From: Collinsella aerofaciens
GTDB taxonomy: Bacteria > Actinomycetota > Coriobacteriia > Coriobacteriales > Coriobacteriaceae
DNA: 64,000 nucleotides
Direction: 5' to 3'
NCBI RefSeq assembly: GCF_005845035.1
Contig: NZ_SPFO01000002.1
Span: 51,690 to 115,689, forward strand
The position numbers and the translations under genes are program-made. Position 1 is the stretch's first letter, and each line of letters starts with the position of its first letter. Shown here piece by piece: positions 32,499 through 40,705 of this stretch. The notes beneath the pieces were generated by a model. It saw only the letters and a list, made by a program, of their open reading frames with translations, did not search any database and was not told where the DNA came from.

Positions 32499-33230
32499 CT
32501 AGAACATGCCCAAGAAACCATGCACAAACAGCGCGGCCAGAGCGGCACCGACAAACGGAGCGATGCCAGGAACAAGCAGGCCATACTTCCAGTTGTTGTC
32601 GGCCTTGTTCTTGATCGGCAGCACCTGATAGGCCATGCGAGGACCAAGGTCACGAGCCTGGTTCATGGCGAAGCCAGTAATGCCGCCCATGCCCATGCCA
32701 ACAGCCCAAACGATCAGACCGACGCAGATAGCGAGCATCAAAACGTTCTCGCCGGCACGGCTAGCGGTAGCCAGGATGGCGCTGATGAACACAAAGGTGC
32801 AGATAGCCTCGCAGAAGAAGTTGCGGGCATAGTTGGTGCCCTCGGTGGTGGGGTTGGTCGAGAAGATGTTGCGCTGGGCAATAGGGTCGACGACGCCGTC
32901 GGAAGCCTTGAACTCATCGGCATACATCAACCACGCGATCACGGCGCCCACAAAGCCGCCGAGCATATCGGCAATCATGAAGGGGATGCAGCTGCTCCAC
33001 GGCACCAGGCCCACGATGCACTGGGCAAGCACCATGGCGGGGTTCATGCACACGGCGCCGCCAAAGATAAACAAGGCGACCGAGATGCCAAAAGACCAGG
33101 TGGTGATGGCAAACATGTGGCCGGAGCCCTGATACTTGGTGCCCTTAAGCACGGTATCGCAGTGCACGCCCACGCCAAAGATGATCATGAGGGCCGTTGC
33201 GCCGAATTCGCAGAGGAGTTTGGTAAGCAT
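32499..33230 (-). CDS. larD: LarD-type aquaglyceroporin (lactate/glycerol facilitator)
   Basis: This 243-residue MIP family channel has six helices. The first NPA box is normal (CMNPAMVLAQC); the second reads NQARDLGPR, so Pro is replaced by Gln, and LarD of Lactobacillus plantarum, as I recall it, also departs from NPA there. Other close matches are LKGTKYQGSGHMFAITTW and PIKNKADNNWKYG. LarD conducts lactic acid and glycerol. It lies 49 bp after larA in the same operon. AAGG precedes the ATG. It ends beside family A palindrome copy 1. Confidence 0.9.
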   Translation of the reverse strand: MLTKLLCEFGATALMIIFGVGVHCDTVLKGTKYQGSGHMFAITTWSFGISVALFIFGGAVCMNPAMVLAQCIVGLVPWSSCIPFMIADMLGGFVGAVIAWLMYADEFKASDGVVDPIAQRNIFSTNPTTEGTNYARNFFCEAICTFVFISAILATASRAGENVLMLAICVGLIVWAVGMGMGGITGFAMNQARDLGPRMAYQVLPIKNKADNNWKYGLLVPGIAPFVGAALAALFVHGFLGMF

Positions 33231-33279
33231 AAAACCTTATCTTTCTTGTCGGTTATAAACGGTTCGTTTAGGCCGCGTA

Positions 33280-34557
33280 CTAGTGCTGTGCGACGACAAC
33301 GCCCAGGCCATCGGGAATGACGGCCACCTTGGCATCGGCACCCTTCATCTCAAAGGCGAGCTTGAGCGCCTCATCGAGGGTGTTAACCGGCGTCATGTGC
33401 ATATCCTTGATCATCTGGTGATCGCACAGGTCGGTAACCATGATCACAGGGTGATGCGCCAGGATGCGGGCAAAGATCTGGCTCGTCCACTGGTCGGGCA
33501 GGGTCTCGTCCTTAGGACGGTCGATGCAGGCGCGCTCAAACTCTGCCGGATCATTGTCGGCGATGTTGTGATAGAAGCCCTCGCCACCGTGACCGTCGGC
33601 ACAGCCGGCGACGTCGATGATCACGCCGCCCTCGGGAAGCGTGGCCTCGGCAGAGCACATGCCCTTCACGGCCTGGTAGATGTTCTGGTCGAGCGGGTAG
33701 CCGCCGTTGGTGGTGATGGCAATCTCGCACTCGACGGGCTCAACGCCGGCAAGGCTCTTCACGAACTCGCAGCCAGCCTCGTGCGCCTTGTGGATATCGC
33801 CGGCAAAGGAGCCGATGACCTCGTGCTTGCCGTTGAGCACCACGTTAAGCACAAAGGCAAGGTGAGCCATCTCGGCGGCAGCAAACATGTCCTCGCTCAC
33901 GTGGTTGTGGCACAGGTTGCCGGCACGCGAGTGGGAATCATTCACAAACTGACCGTTGTGGTTGTACATGATGGTCTTGTAGCTGGCGATGCCAGGCAGG
34001 ACGGACTTGCGGCTACCAGAGAAACCGGCAAAGAAGTGCGGCTCAATAAAGCCCTCGGCAAGCAGCAGATCGCAATCGGCGGCAATCTTGTTGATGATGC
34101 ACTCGCCACCAGAAGGCAGGGTGCCGATCTTTTTCATCATGCTGTCGTCAGTCGCGACGTGCATAACGATTTCCTCGTTGGCAACGATCTCCTCGCCGTA
34201 CTTGTTGACGAGTTCCTCATGCGTCGACGGACGATGCATACCCGTAGCAACCAAAATGCGCACGCGAGCCTCGGGCGCAGCAGAATGGATGTGATGCAGC
34301 AGAATAGGCATCGTCACACGCGAGGGAACGGGACGCGTATGATCGGAGCTAATAATGACAATATCCTTCTTGCCAGCACAAAGCTCCTCGAGCGACGGCG
34401 AACCATAAGGGTTGGCAAGCGACTCCTCTACCAGCTCTTCCTGCGATTTCGTGGTCTTAAACTCGTTTTGATGACCTTCCATCACACCCGCGAAGTTCTT
34501 ATCCTCGAGCTCCAGATGCAACGTCTTGTGGTCAAACGGCAGTTCACATTCAAACAA
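33280..34557 (-). CDS. larA: Lactate racemase LarA
   Basis: LarA interconverts D- and L-lactate using a nickel-pincer cofactor bound covalently to a lysine. The cofactor Lys is in FSGSRKSVLPGIASYKTIM. Other family signatures are DIVIISSDHTRPVPS, ATGMHRPSTHEELVNKYGEE and GYPLDQNIYQAVKGM. 425 residues is normal. The start is a TTG at 34557, preceded by GGAAGAGGG; the first codons MFECELPFD align with the family N-terminus. It forms an operon with larD, convergent with larBC. The sulphur-transfer enzyme LarE is not in the window. Confidence 0.95.
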   Translation of the reverse strand: MFECELPFDHKTLHLELEDKNFAGVMEGHQNEFKTTKSQEELVEESLANPYGSPSLEELCAGKKDIVIISSDHTRPVPSRVTMPILLHHIHSAAPEARVRILVATGMHRPSTHEELVNKYGEEIVANEEIVMHVATDDSMMKKIGTLPSGGECIINKIAADCDLLLAEGFIEPHFFAGFSGSRKSVLPGIASYKTIMYNHNGQFVNDSHSRAGNLCHNHVSEDMFAAAEMAHLAFVLNVVLNGKHEVIGSFAGDIHKAHEAGCEFVKSLAGVEPVECEIAITTNGGYPLDQNIYQAVKGMCSAEATLPEGGVIIDVAGCADGHGGEGFYHNIADNDPAEFERACIDRPKDETLPDQWTSQIFARILAHHPVIMVTDLCDHQMIKDMHMTPVNTLDEALKLAFEMKGADAKVAVIPDGLGVVVAQH

Positions 34558-34684
34558 TAACGAGCGCCCTCTTCCTTTTCAACTGACACACTAGATAAAC
34601 CGTTGGAAGGATACGCCGCTCACCGAAAAACACCACCGTCCACCGACTCATTAACACAACGTTCATATTTGATCCACAACAAAA

Positions 34685-34714
34685 CGGCCGCGACCCCAAA
34701 CGGGACCGCGGCCG
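34685..34714 (-). terminator. Terminator-like hairpin upstream of larA
   Basis: CGGCCGCG (34685-34692) pairs with CGCGGCCG (34707-34714), extended by CCC/GGG, with TTTTGTTGTGG following on the minus strand. The nearest minus-strand gene upstream is ppc, 720 bp away, so it ends either an unseen RNA, a ppc read-through, or a larA leader. Confidence 0.6.
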
Positions 34715-35191
34715 CCTGTCAAAGACACTATAGACAGGATGATTTACGCAGCGCCGAGGCAAACATCTAGCCCGAGACGTACGCACGTAAGCCATTTTGC
34801 ATAAATGCATTAATTAATTTAATCAAATGGCGCATGGATTTCTAGCCGTAACAGGGTAGTGCTCTCCGGAGCGTGCATTTTTGCGAGTATTCAGCATCGC
34901 GGGATAAGATTTTGGTGCCAAAAGTCTTTCAAAAGGTAGATAGTCCTCATGGCTCGTCCCATCTGGATGGCATGCGGCGAGAAACCAGCCATATATGAAC
35001 ATCGGCAAAGCCCAATCGTCATGCAAAAGCATCAACAGGAGCCGCGAACGTCACCCATAGCCTTATGCACCAATCTTTGGCTGCTGAAAACTCCGTTTTT
35101 TGCACGTCGCCCCAAGCACCACCCTCACCCAGCGGCTGATCCGCCGAAGACCGGACATCGCAGGGCCCGCCATCAGTTTACTTTTAGGCAC
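34715..35191. other. Gene-poor stretch between larA and ppc
   Basis: No supported gene. It holds an A+T-rich patch (about 34799-34826, with TTAATTAATTTAAT) flanked by GCCATTT and AAATGGC, and short open frames without ribosome sites. Because a terminator lies at its minus-strand end, an untranslated RNA is possible. Confidence 0.4.
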
Positions 35192-35284
35192 ACTCCGCAG
35201 GACGCAAGAAGCCCTCGCCGCACTCCACATTGAGCGCGAAGCGCACCTTATTCTCATCGGCCCCAATTCCTGAAGACCGAGGAC
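35192..35284 (-). repeat. Decayed family A element
   Basis: ACTCCGCA (35192-35199) followed by GGAC, and GACC followed by GAGGAC (35279-35284), repeat the conserved loop parts of family A, but the outer and inner helices no longer pair. It lies directly next to the intact copy at 35288-35414. Confidence 0.4.
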
Positions 35285-35287
35285 GAA

Positions 35288-35414
35288 GGGACCCGATGGG
35301 TTTCCCTCTGAATGCATTCCGCAGCACGAAGCCCCCTTATCCGCAGCTCCGAAGGAGCAGGATAAGGGGGCTTCAAGTGCGAGGACGCATTCAGAGGGAA
35401 ACCCATCGGGTCCC
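35288..35414 (-). ncRNA. Family A nested palindrome, copy 2, 23 bp past the ppc stop
   Basis: The outer helix is 28 bp and perfect (35288-35315 with 35387-35414). ATTCCGCA (35316-35323) and GAGGAC (35381-35386) form the internal loop. Next come a 4-bp helix GCAC/GTGC, a 2-base bulge (AA), a 15-bp helix (35328-35342 with 35360-35374) and a tip that on the minus strand reads GCTCC-TTC-GGAGC, a UUCG-type loop. Loop bases match copy 1 exactly while every helix has a different but paired sequence. The UUCG-like tip suggests RNA made from the minus strand. Confidence 0.6.
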
Positions 35415-35437
35415 GGTGAGAGCCACAGGGCTATCGA

Positions 35438-38251
35438 TTACCCCGTGTTCTGCAATCCTGCCGAGACGCCGGTCACAGTCGAAAGAATCAGGCTCATGTA
35501 CTCGGCCTTCTTCTCCTCGGCCATCTCGTCCTGGTTCATACGCACCTCGCGAAGGGCGCGGACCTGGGCGATGGACAGGGCGTCGACGTAGGGGTTACGT
35601 ACACGGACGGCGCAGCCGAGCACGCGACGGCGCTGCAGCGGCCACTCGTCACCGACGATGGCAAGGACCCACTTACGCGTGAGCTGCATCTCGGTAAAGA
35701 CCTTCTCGGACAGATCCTGGCGGTCGCCCAGGTGCAGATACATCTTGGCGATGCGCTGGTCGGTCTTGGCGATCGACATCTCGATGTTGTCGATAAAGGT
35801 GCGGAAGAACGGCCACTCCTGGTAGGCAGCCTTGAGCTGGTCAAGATCGCCAAGCTGCTCGCAGGCGGTGCCCAGACCGTACCAAGCGGCCAGGTTAATG
35901 CGCGCCTGGCTCCAGCTGAAGATCCACGGAATGGTACGCAGGTCGTCGAGTGACTTCGCACCCAGACCGCGCTTGGCCGGACGCGAGCCGATCGGCAGCA
36001 GACCGACCTCGGTCAGCGGCGTCACGGTCGAGAACCACGGTGTAAAGTCCTCGGTGTTCAGCAGGTCCAGATAGCGCTCGTGGCTTGCGGTGTTGAGCTT
36101 CTCGGCCATATCCCAGAACTTCTGCGTGGTCTCGGTGTTGGTCTTCTCGACACTCGGGGCCGACTGCAAAAGCGTTGCGGCGGCAACGGACTCAACATGG
36201 CGCTGAGCCAGCGTGCGGTTGCCGTAACGGGCAAAGATGACCTCGCCCTGTTCGGTGAGCTTAAAGAAGCAGTTGACCGAACCCTTGGGCTGCGCCAGCA
36301 CGGCCTTGTTGGCAGGGCCGCCGCCACGGCCCACGGCACCGCCGCGACCGTGCATGAGCACCAGGTCGATATCGTTCTTCTCTGCCCACTTGGCAATGCG
36401 CTCCTGCGCGGAGTGCAGCGCGAGCATGGCCGTGGTAGGACCGGCATCCTTGGAGGAGTCGGAATAGCCCAGCATAACCTCCATCCGGCGGTTGGTCTGG
36501 GCAAGGCGCTTTTGCACCACGGGCAGCGTAAGCATCTGGTCGAGCACGTCGACGCAGCCCTCGAGGTCCTCGAGCTGCTCAAACAGCGGGATCACGTCGA
36601 GCTCGGGGACATCCTCCTCGTGTGCAAAGGACAGGTGGGCGAGCTCAAAGACGTCGGCCACATGCTGGGCGCTCTTGGTGAACGAGATGATGTAGCGGTG
36701 CGCCATCTTTTTGCCGTAGCGCTTTTGGATGGAGCCGATAGCGCGGAAGGTATCGATGACCTCGCGCGTCATGGGCTGCAGGTCGCCATGGATACCGTTC
36801 TCGTGGATATCCTTAAGGGCGCGGGCATGCACCACGGAGTGCTGACGGAACTCCATCTCGACCATATGGAAGCCGAAGGACTCGACCTGCCAGATGATGG
36901 TTTGGACCGGGCCGTAGGCAGCACGGACGGCACCGCAGGCGGCCAGCGAACGCTGGACGACGCGCAGGTCATCCAGGAACTCGTCGGCGCTGTGGTACAT
37001 GGTGTCGGTGATACGACGGACGGTGGCATTCAGGCGGTCGGCCATGACGAGCATGACGGCGCGATGCGGCTCGTGCTCGGAGATCAGCTCGGCGCGGGCC
37101 GTGTAACGAGAGCTCATCTCGACCTGATGGTTCCACAGGTTAATGAGCTCGGCCGACGGCTTGCTGTAGGTAGCCTCGAGCGTGAGGTTGCGGCCGATGT
37201 GGCGGCACTTGTCCTCGAGCTTGAGCACCATGTGCGTAAAGTACTTGGCGGCGACCTCACGGCTCACCTTGGCGGTGACGTTGGGGTTACCGTCGCGGTC
37301 GGAACCGATCCAGCTGCCGGGATGGAAGAACGCCGGGCACAGCGGCGGCACAGTACCGGCCTTGTCGCCCAGCACCCAATCGTCAAAACGACGATAGATA
37401 ACGGGGATAACGTCGAACAGCGTGTTATCGAAGATGTCGATGATGGTATCGGCTTCCTCGACCGGCGTGGGCTTCTTGAGCGCGATGGGACTCGTACGCA
37501 CCAGGGCGTCGATCTCCTGCAGCATATGGCGCTCGTTCTCCACCAGGTCGGAGCCGCCCAGACGCGGACGCTCCTCCAGCAGGTTGGAGATACGGCGGAT
37601 CTTGCCCTCGACGGCCTTACGACGGGCCTCGGTGGGATGTGCGGTAAAGACAGGGTGGAACTCGAGCTTGTCGAGCAGCTCGTTGGCACCCTCGACACCC
37701 AGCTCATTCACCAGCTGGTGATAGGCAACGGTAAGCTCGTTGGCAGGATCGACCTCGGTATCGGTCGACGCACCGGCCTCGCGCTCGCGCAGCTGCGCCA
37801 CACGGTAGTTCTCCTCCGACAGGTTTGCCAGATGGAAAAAGCTCGTAAAGGCGCGAACGATGACCTGCTGCTTATCGAGCGGCAGGCTGTCGATCAAATC
37901 GACGACCTCACGAAATGCCACGGCAGTGGGCTCGTCGGCGGTGGGCACGCCCTGCTCGTCGACGGCTTCGTCGGCAGCGCAGGTACCGGGGTTGCCGGCA
38001 TTGACCACAATCTCGGCTGTCAAAATCTTGTCGAACAGGTCCGCGATCTCGGGATCATACTCGCTAAGCACACGGCGCTCCAGGCGCAAGAACAGCGCCA
38101 GATTGTCGCGCAGCTCCTCGGGGATCTCGATCTCGGCGAGACGCTCCCTGGACTCGGCATTCGAGCCGATTCGGTTAACGAGGCGGTTGACCACGGCAGC
38201 GACGCGCGCCGCGGCTTCGGGTACAGACTGGTTGCTTAGGTTCTCAGCCAC
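35438..38251 (-). CDS. ppc: Phosphoenolpyruvate carboxylase
   Basis: The enzyme forms oxaloacetate from PEP and bicarbonate, feeding the TCA branches and succinate. Motifs present are the catalytic TAHPTEARR, GSWIGSDRDGNPNV, the mobile-loop region LMLHGRGGAVGRGGGP (here VLMHGRGGAVGRGG) and the C-terminal TGVSAGLQNTG. The length of about 937 residues is normal. The start is uncertain: a GTG at 38251 has GGGAGG at proper spacing, while the ATG at 38263 has its AGGAGG only one base away. A TATAAT at 38296-38301 lies just upstream. The gene is followed by family A copy 2. Confidence 0.96.
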   Translation of the reverse strand: MAENLSNQSVPEAAARVAAVVNRLVNRIGSNAESRERLAEIEIPEELRDNLALFLRLERRVLSEYDPEIADLFDKILTAEIVVNAGNPGTCAADEAVDEQGVPTADEPTAVAFREVVDLIDSLPLDKQQVIVRAFTSFFHLANLSEENYRVAQLREREAGASTDTEVDPANELTVAYHQLVNELGVEGANELLDKLEFHPVFTAHPTEARRKAVEGKIRRISNLLEERPRLGGSDLVENERHMLQEIDALVRTSPIALKKPTPVEEADTIIDIFDNTLFDVIPVIYRRFDDWVLGDKAGTVPPLCPAFFHPGSWIGSDRDGNPNVTAKVSREVAAKYFTHMVLKLEDKCRHIGRNLTLEATYSKPSAELINLWNHQVEMSSRYTARAELISEHEPHRAVMLVMADRLNATVRRITDTMYHSADEFLDDLRVVQRSLAACGAVRAAYGPVQTIIWQVESFGFHMVEMEFRQHSVVHARALKDIHENGIHGDLQPMTREVIDTFRAIGSIQKRYGKKMAHRYIISFTKSAQHVADVFELAHLSFAHEEDVPELDVIPLFEQLEDLEGCVDVLDQMLTLPVVQKRLAQTNRRMEVMLGYSDSSKDAGPTTAMLALHSAQERIAKWAEKNDIDLVLMHGRGGAVGRGGGPANKAVLAQPKGSVNCFFKLTEQGEVIFARYGNRTLAQRHVESVAAATLLQSAPSVEKTNTETTQKFWDMAEKLNTASHERYLDLLNTEDFTPWFSTVTPLTEVGLLPIGSRPAKRGLGAKSLDDLRTIPWIFSWSQARINLAAWYGLGTACEQLGDLDQLKAAYQEWPFFRTFIDNIEMSIAKTDQRIAKMYLHLGDRQDLSEKVFTEMQLTRKWVLAIVGDEWPLQRRRVLGCAVRVRNPYVDALSIAQVRALREVRMNQDEMAEEKKAEYMSLILSTVTGVSAGLQNTG

Positions 38252-38295
38252 GTTTCCTCCCATTCCTCCTTCTATGCACGTAACATGCGGTATTC

Positions 38296-38301
38296 ATTAT
38301 A
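38296..38301 (-). promoter_or_regulatory. Probable -10 of the ppc promoter
   Basis: A perfect TATAAT on the minus strand lies about 33-45 bp before the two candidate starts. No good -35 is seen. Two related segments, GAAATACTTT (38311-38320) and AAAAGTATTTTC, flank the upstream region as an inverted repeat and may be a regulator site. Confidence 0.45.
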
Positions 38302-38415
38302 GGCGCTTGAGAAATACTTTCGACACTGATTGCGCTTTACCACACAAAAGTATTTTCTGCATTGCAAAGGTTTTTGCCCTAAATGGTCGTATTTCTCGGT
38401 GGGCGGCATACGTAA

Positions 38416-38451
38416 ACGGGGGCATTCCGCATAAAAGCGAAACACCCCCGT
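38416..38451 (-). terminator. hisS terminator; possible family A relative
   Basis: ACGGGGG (38416-38422) pairs with CCCCCGT (38445-38451). On the minus strand wobble pairs extend the stem to about 13 bp. The 10-mer GCATTCCGCA (38422-38431) is exactly the outer-arm end plus loop motif of family A. It lies 57 bp after the hisS stop. The GAGGAC partner is missing. Confidence 0.5.
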
Positions 38452-38508
38452 AACAATCGCTCTCCATGAGCAGGGCACGTTAGCAGGCCCGAAGCTCAAA
38501 AAGATGCG

Positions 38509-39822
38509 CTACAGGCGCTCGCGAACCGCCTCGACGACGTTGTCCAAATCGGCGAGCACCTCGTCATGGCTCTGCATGTCGCGCACTTTGACCTTGCCGG
38601 CGGCAAGCTCGTCGCCACCCAGGACCAAGATGAGCTTGGCGCCTACCTTATCGGCTTGCTTAAACTGGGCCTTGAGCGAACGACCCTGATAGTCGGCCTC
38701 GGTCACGATACCTGCGGCGCGAAGCTCCTGCGTAATGGCAAAGACGTTCTGACGCAGCTCCTTGCCGGCGTTGGCGACATAGACGCACGGGGCCTCATCG
38801 GCACCCAAATCGCTGCCAAAGGCCTGCAGGGCCAGCAGGGCGCGCTCAAAACCGACAGCAAAGCCGACGCCCGCCGTGGGCTTGCCACCCTCGAGCTCGA
38901 CCAGGCCATCGTAGCGGCCGCCGCCGCCGATGGAGCCGACGCCGGCGCCAGGGGCCTCGACCTCAAAGACAGTACGGGTGTAGTAGTCCAGGCCGCGCAC
39001 CAAGGTGGGATCCTCGACATACTCGATACCGGCGGCATCCAGATAGCGCTTGACCTGCTCGTAGTGCTCGCGGCACTCATCGCACAGGTTGTCACCCATC
39101 AGCGGAGCCTCGGCCATGATCTCGCGGCAGTGGTCGTTCTTGCAGTCGAAGGCACGCAGCGGGTTGAGCTCGGCGCGCTCGCGGCACTCATCGCACATCT
39201 CGTCGGCGTGATCGAGGATGAACTGCTTAACCTGCTCGCGATAAGCCGGACGGCACTGGGCGTCACCCATCGAGTTGATGAGCAGACGAAGCTTGGAAAG
39301 ATCGAAGCCCAGGCGCTTGTAGAACTCCATGAGCATGATGATGCACTCGGCGTCTGCCGCCGGATCGGGAGCGCCGAGCCACTCGATGCCCACCTGGTGG
39401 AACTGGCGCAGGCGGCCCTTCTGGGGACGCTCGCCGCGGAACATGGCCTCGGCGTAGTAAGCCTTAAACGGCGTGGAGCCCTGGGGCACCAGATTGTTCT
39501 CGACGACGGCGCGCACCACGCCGGCCGTGCCCTCGGGGCGAAGTGCCAGGCGCTGCTTGGGCTTGAGTTTGGTGTCGGTGCCCTCGGTAAAGACGCGCTC
39601 CAGGTTGGCACCGCTGAACACGCGGAACATTTCCTTGCGCACGACGTCGGTCGACTGGCCGATACCGTGGACAAACACGTCAACCTGCTCGATCGCGGGC
39701 GTCTCGATGGGTTTAAAACCAAACGGCTCGAACACGCCGGCCGCAATCTGCTGCATCTTTTGCCAGGCGCGCATCTCGGCGCCGATAAGGTCGCGGGTTC
39801 CCTCCGCCTTCTGTGCCTGCAT
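38509..39822 (-). CDS. hisS: Histidyl-tRNA synthetase
   Basis: This class II synthetase charges tRNA-His. Motif 2 is in FRGERPQKGRLRQFHQ, the HisA region in LVRGLDYYTRTVFE, and motif 3 in AVGFERALLAL. An insertion with Cys pairs (CDECRERAELNPLRAFDCK; CDECREHYE) is present as in many bacterial HisRS proteins. The anticodon-binding domain follows (about 335-437). The start is ATG 39822 with AAAGGTG; a TTG two codons upstream is less likely. 437 residues. A TATAAT 43 bp upstream suggests its own promoter. Confidence 0.95.
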   Translation of the reverse strand: MQAQKAEGTRDLIGAEMRAWQKMQQIAAGVFEPFGFKPIETPAIEQVDVFVHGIGQSTDVVRKEMFRVFSGANLERVFTEGTDTKLKPKQRLALRPEGTAGVVRAVVENNLVPQGSTPFKAYYAEAMFRGERPQKGRLRQFHQVGIEWLGAPDPAADAECIIMLMEFYKRLGFDLSKLRLLINSMGDAQCRPAYREQVKQFILDHADEMCDECRERAELNPLRAFDCKNDHCREIMAEAPLMGDNLCDECREHYEQVKRYLDAAGIEYVEDPTLVRGLDYYTRTVFEVEAPGAGVGSIGGGGRYDGLVELEGGKPTAGVGFAVGFERALLALQAFGSDLGADEAPCVYVANAGKELRQNVFAITQELRAAGIVTEADYQGRSLKAQFKQADKVGAKLILVLGGDELAAGKVKVRDMQSHDEVLADLDNVVEAVRERL

Positions 39823-39864
39823 GGGCAAACACCTTTCTTTTGTATCGCGTCATAGGTAGTGGAC

Positions 39865-39870
39865 ATTATA
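39865..39870 (-). promoter_or_regulatory. Probable -10 of the hisS promoter
   Basis: A perfect TATAAT on the minus strand lies 43 bp upstream of the hisS ATG. The -35 is unclear. Confidence 0.4.
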
Positions 39871-39887
39871 CGGCACAAAGCAGCAAC

Positions 39888-39947
39888 GCGGCGGCGCGCC
39901 TGACCGAACGAGGGTATGGGGACTCGTTCGGCCAGACGCGCCGCCGC
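39888..39947. repeat. Long palindrome between the MFS remnant and hisS
   Basis: GCGGCGGCGCG and CCGAACGA in the left arm (39888-39911) pair with the right arm (39924-39947) at 22 of 24 positions around a 12-base loop. On one strand the mismatches are G-U pairs. It is the first of three palindromes in a row in the 304-bp gap between hisS and the MFS remnant. Confidence 0.55.
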
Positions 39948-39954
39948 GGCAGCC

Positions 39955-40016
39955 GATCCCTTTTCCTCCGTCCCCTTCGGATCACGTGATCTGTTGGGGA
40001 CGGAGGAAAAGGGATC
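39955..40016. repeat. Perfect 21-bp inverted repeat with TTTTCCTCCGTCCCC core
   Basis: 39955-39975 and 39996-40016 are perfect inverted repeats. The loop contains another palindrome, GATCACGTGATC. The core recurs at 7283-7297, so it is a dispersed element. Confidence 0.65.
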
Positions 40017-40027
40017 ATTTCGTAGGC

Positions 40028-40091
40028 CCGTGGCCGCCTTGGAAACCGAATGATGGTACGAGCATCCATTCGGCTTCCAAAGCGGCCACGG
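40028..40091. repeat. Long interrupted palindrome after the MFS remnant
   Basis: CCGTGGCCGC/GCGGCCACGG, TTGGAA/TTCCAA and CCGAATG/CATTCGG pair in order, with single-base interruptions and a 14-base loop. It ends 36 bp after the stop of the MFS remnant, on its downstream side. Confidence 0.55.
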
Positions 40092-40126
40092 ACAGAACGG
40101 GGCGAACAGAAAAGAGCAACGGACGT

Positions 40127-40576
40127 CTACTCCCCCACCACGCTTGCGCGCAGCTTGGCGGCGATGGGCTCCGATGCCAGCAGGAACACGAGCATGACCA
40201 CGGAGCACGCCAGGCACACGATCCAGGTGCTCGCAAAGGAGCCCGAGACGGCAAAGAGCACGTAGACCTGCCACAGCTCACCGACAAAGCTCATGCCGGC
40301 AAGCACCGCCGAGGTAGCGATAACGGTAAGCGAGCCCAATACGCGGCCACTCACCTTATCGGCAACATGGCCGATAACGAGCGAACCCACGACACTCACC
40401 ACGGTGGAGATGGCATTGGAGACGTTGTACTGCGCAAGGGAAATACCCAGGTCGCTGACGATCAGCGGCTGGAACAGGCTCATGCAATTGACAAAAATCG
40501 TGTAACACGTGGCCATGATCACGAAGCCGGAGGCCACCACGAGCCAGCCGGGGAAGAACTTACGCTGCTGGGGCAT
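40127..40576 (-). pseudogene. Remnant of an MFS transporter (internal deletion)
   Basis: The first 110 residues are a normal MFS N-terminus with helices 1-4 (FFPGWLVVASGFVIMATCYT; LGISLAQYNVSNAISTVVSV; the GHVADKVSGR loop). After YVLFAVSGSFAS the sequence jumps to a segment like a last MFS helix (IVCLACSVVMLVFLLASEP) and a basic tail. The total is 149 residues against about 400 for an intact transporter. I infer an in-frame deletion of the middle eight helices. The reading frame is intact and AAGGAG precedes the ATG, so a short protein may still be made. Confidence 0.7.
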
Positions 40577-40615
40577 ACTGCTCCTTTTAGACAAACGAAT
40601 AGCCTGCGCCGGGCG

Positions 40616-40705
40616 CCGGTAGTGCCCAAGATTGCCTTGAAAGACAAGGGCATAGGCCTTACGGCCATGCCCGCAGGCTTGAAAAGCAAGGTTGGGTGCT
40701 ACCGG
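40616..40705 (-). ncRNA. Family B nested palindrome, copy 3, at the end of the broken amidohydrolase
   Basis: The outer arms are 40616-40629 and 40692-40705 (12 of 14 paired, the rest G-U on one strand). Inside, GGGCAT, a bulged A and GGCC, loop TTAC, then GGCC-ATGCCC (40648-40672) repeat the layout of the other copies. TTGAAA precedes and CTTGAAA follows the inner part, like TGAAA/TTGAA in copies 1 and 2. On the minus strand the tip is GTAA, a GNRA loop. It overlaps the stop of the upstream pseudogene. Confidence 0.5.

Noticed and set aside
34823..35035. 70-codon minus-strand frame between larA and ppc
   Set aside because: It has a TTG start without a Shine-Dalgarno and an odd composition, with no domain. 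Left as gene-poor sequence.
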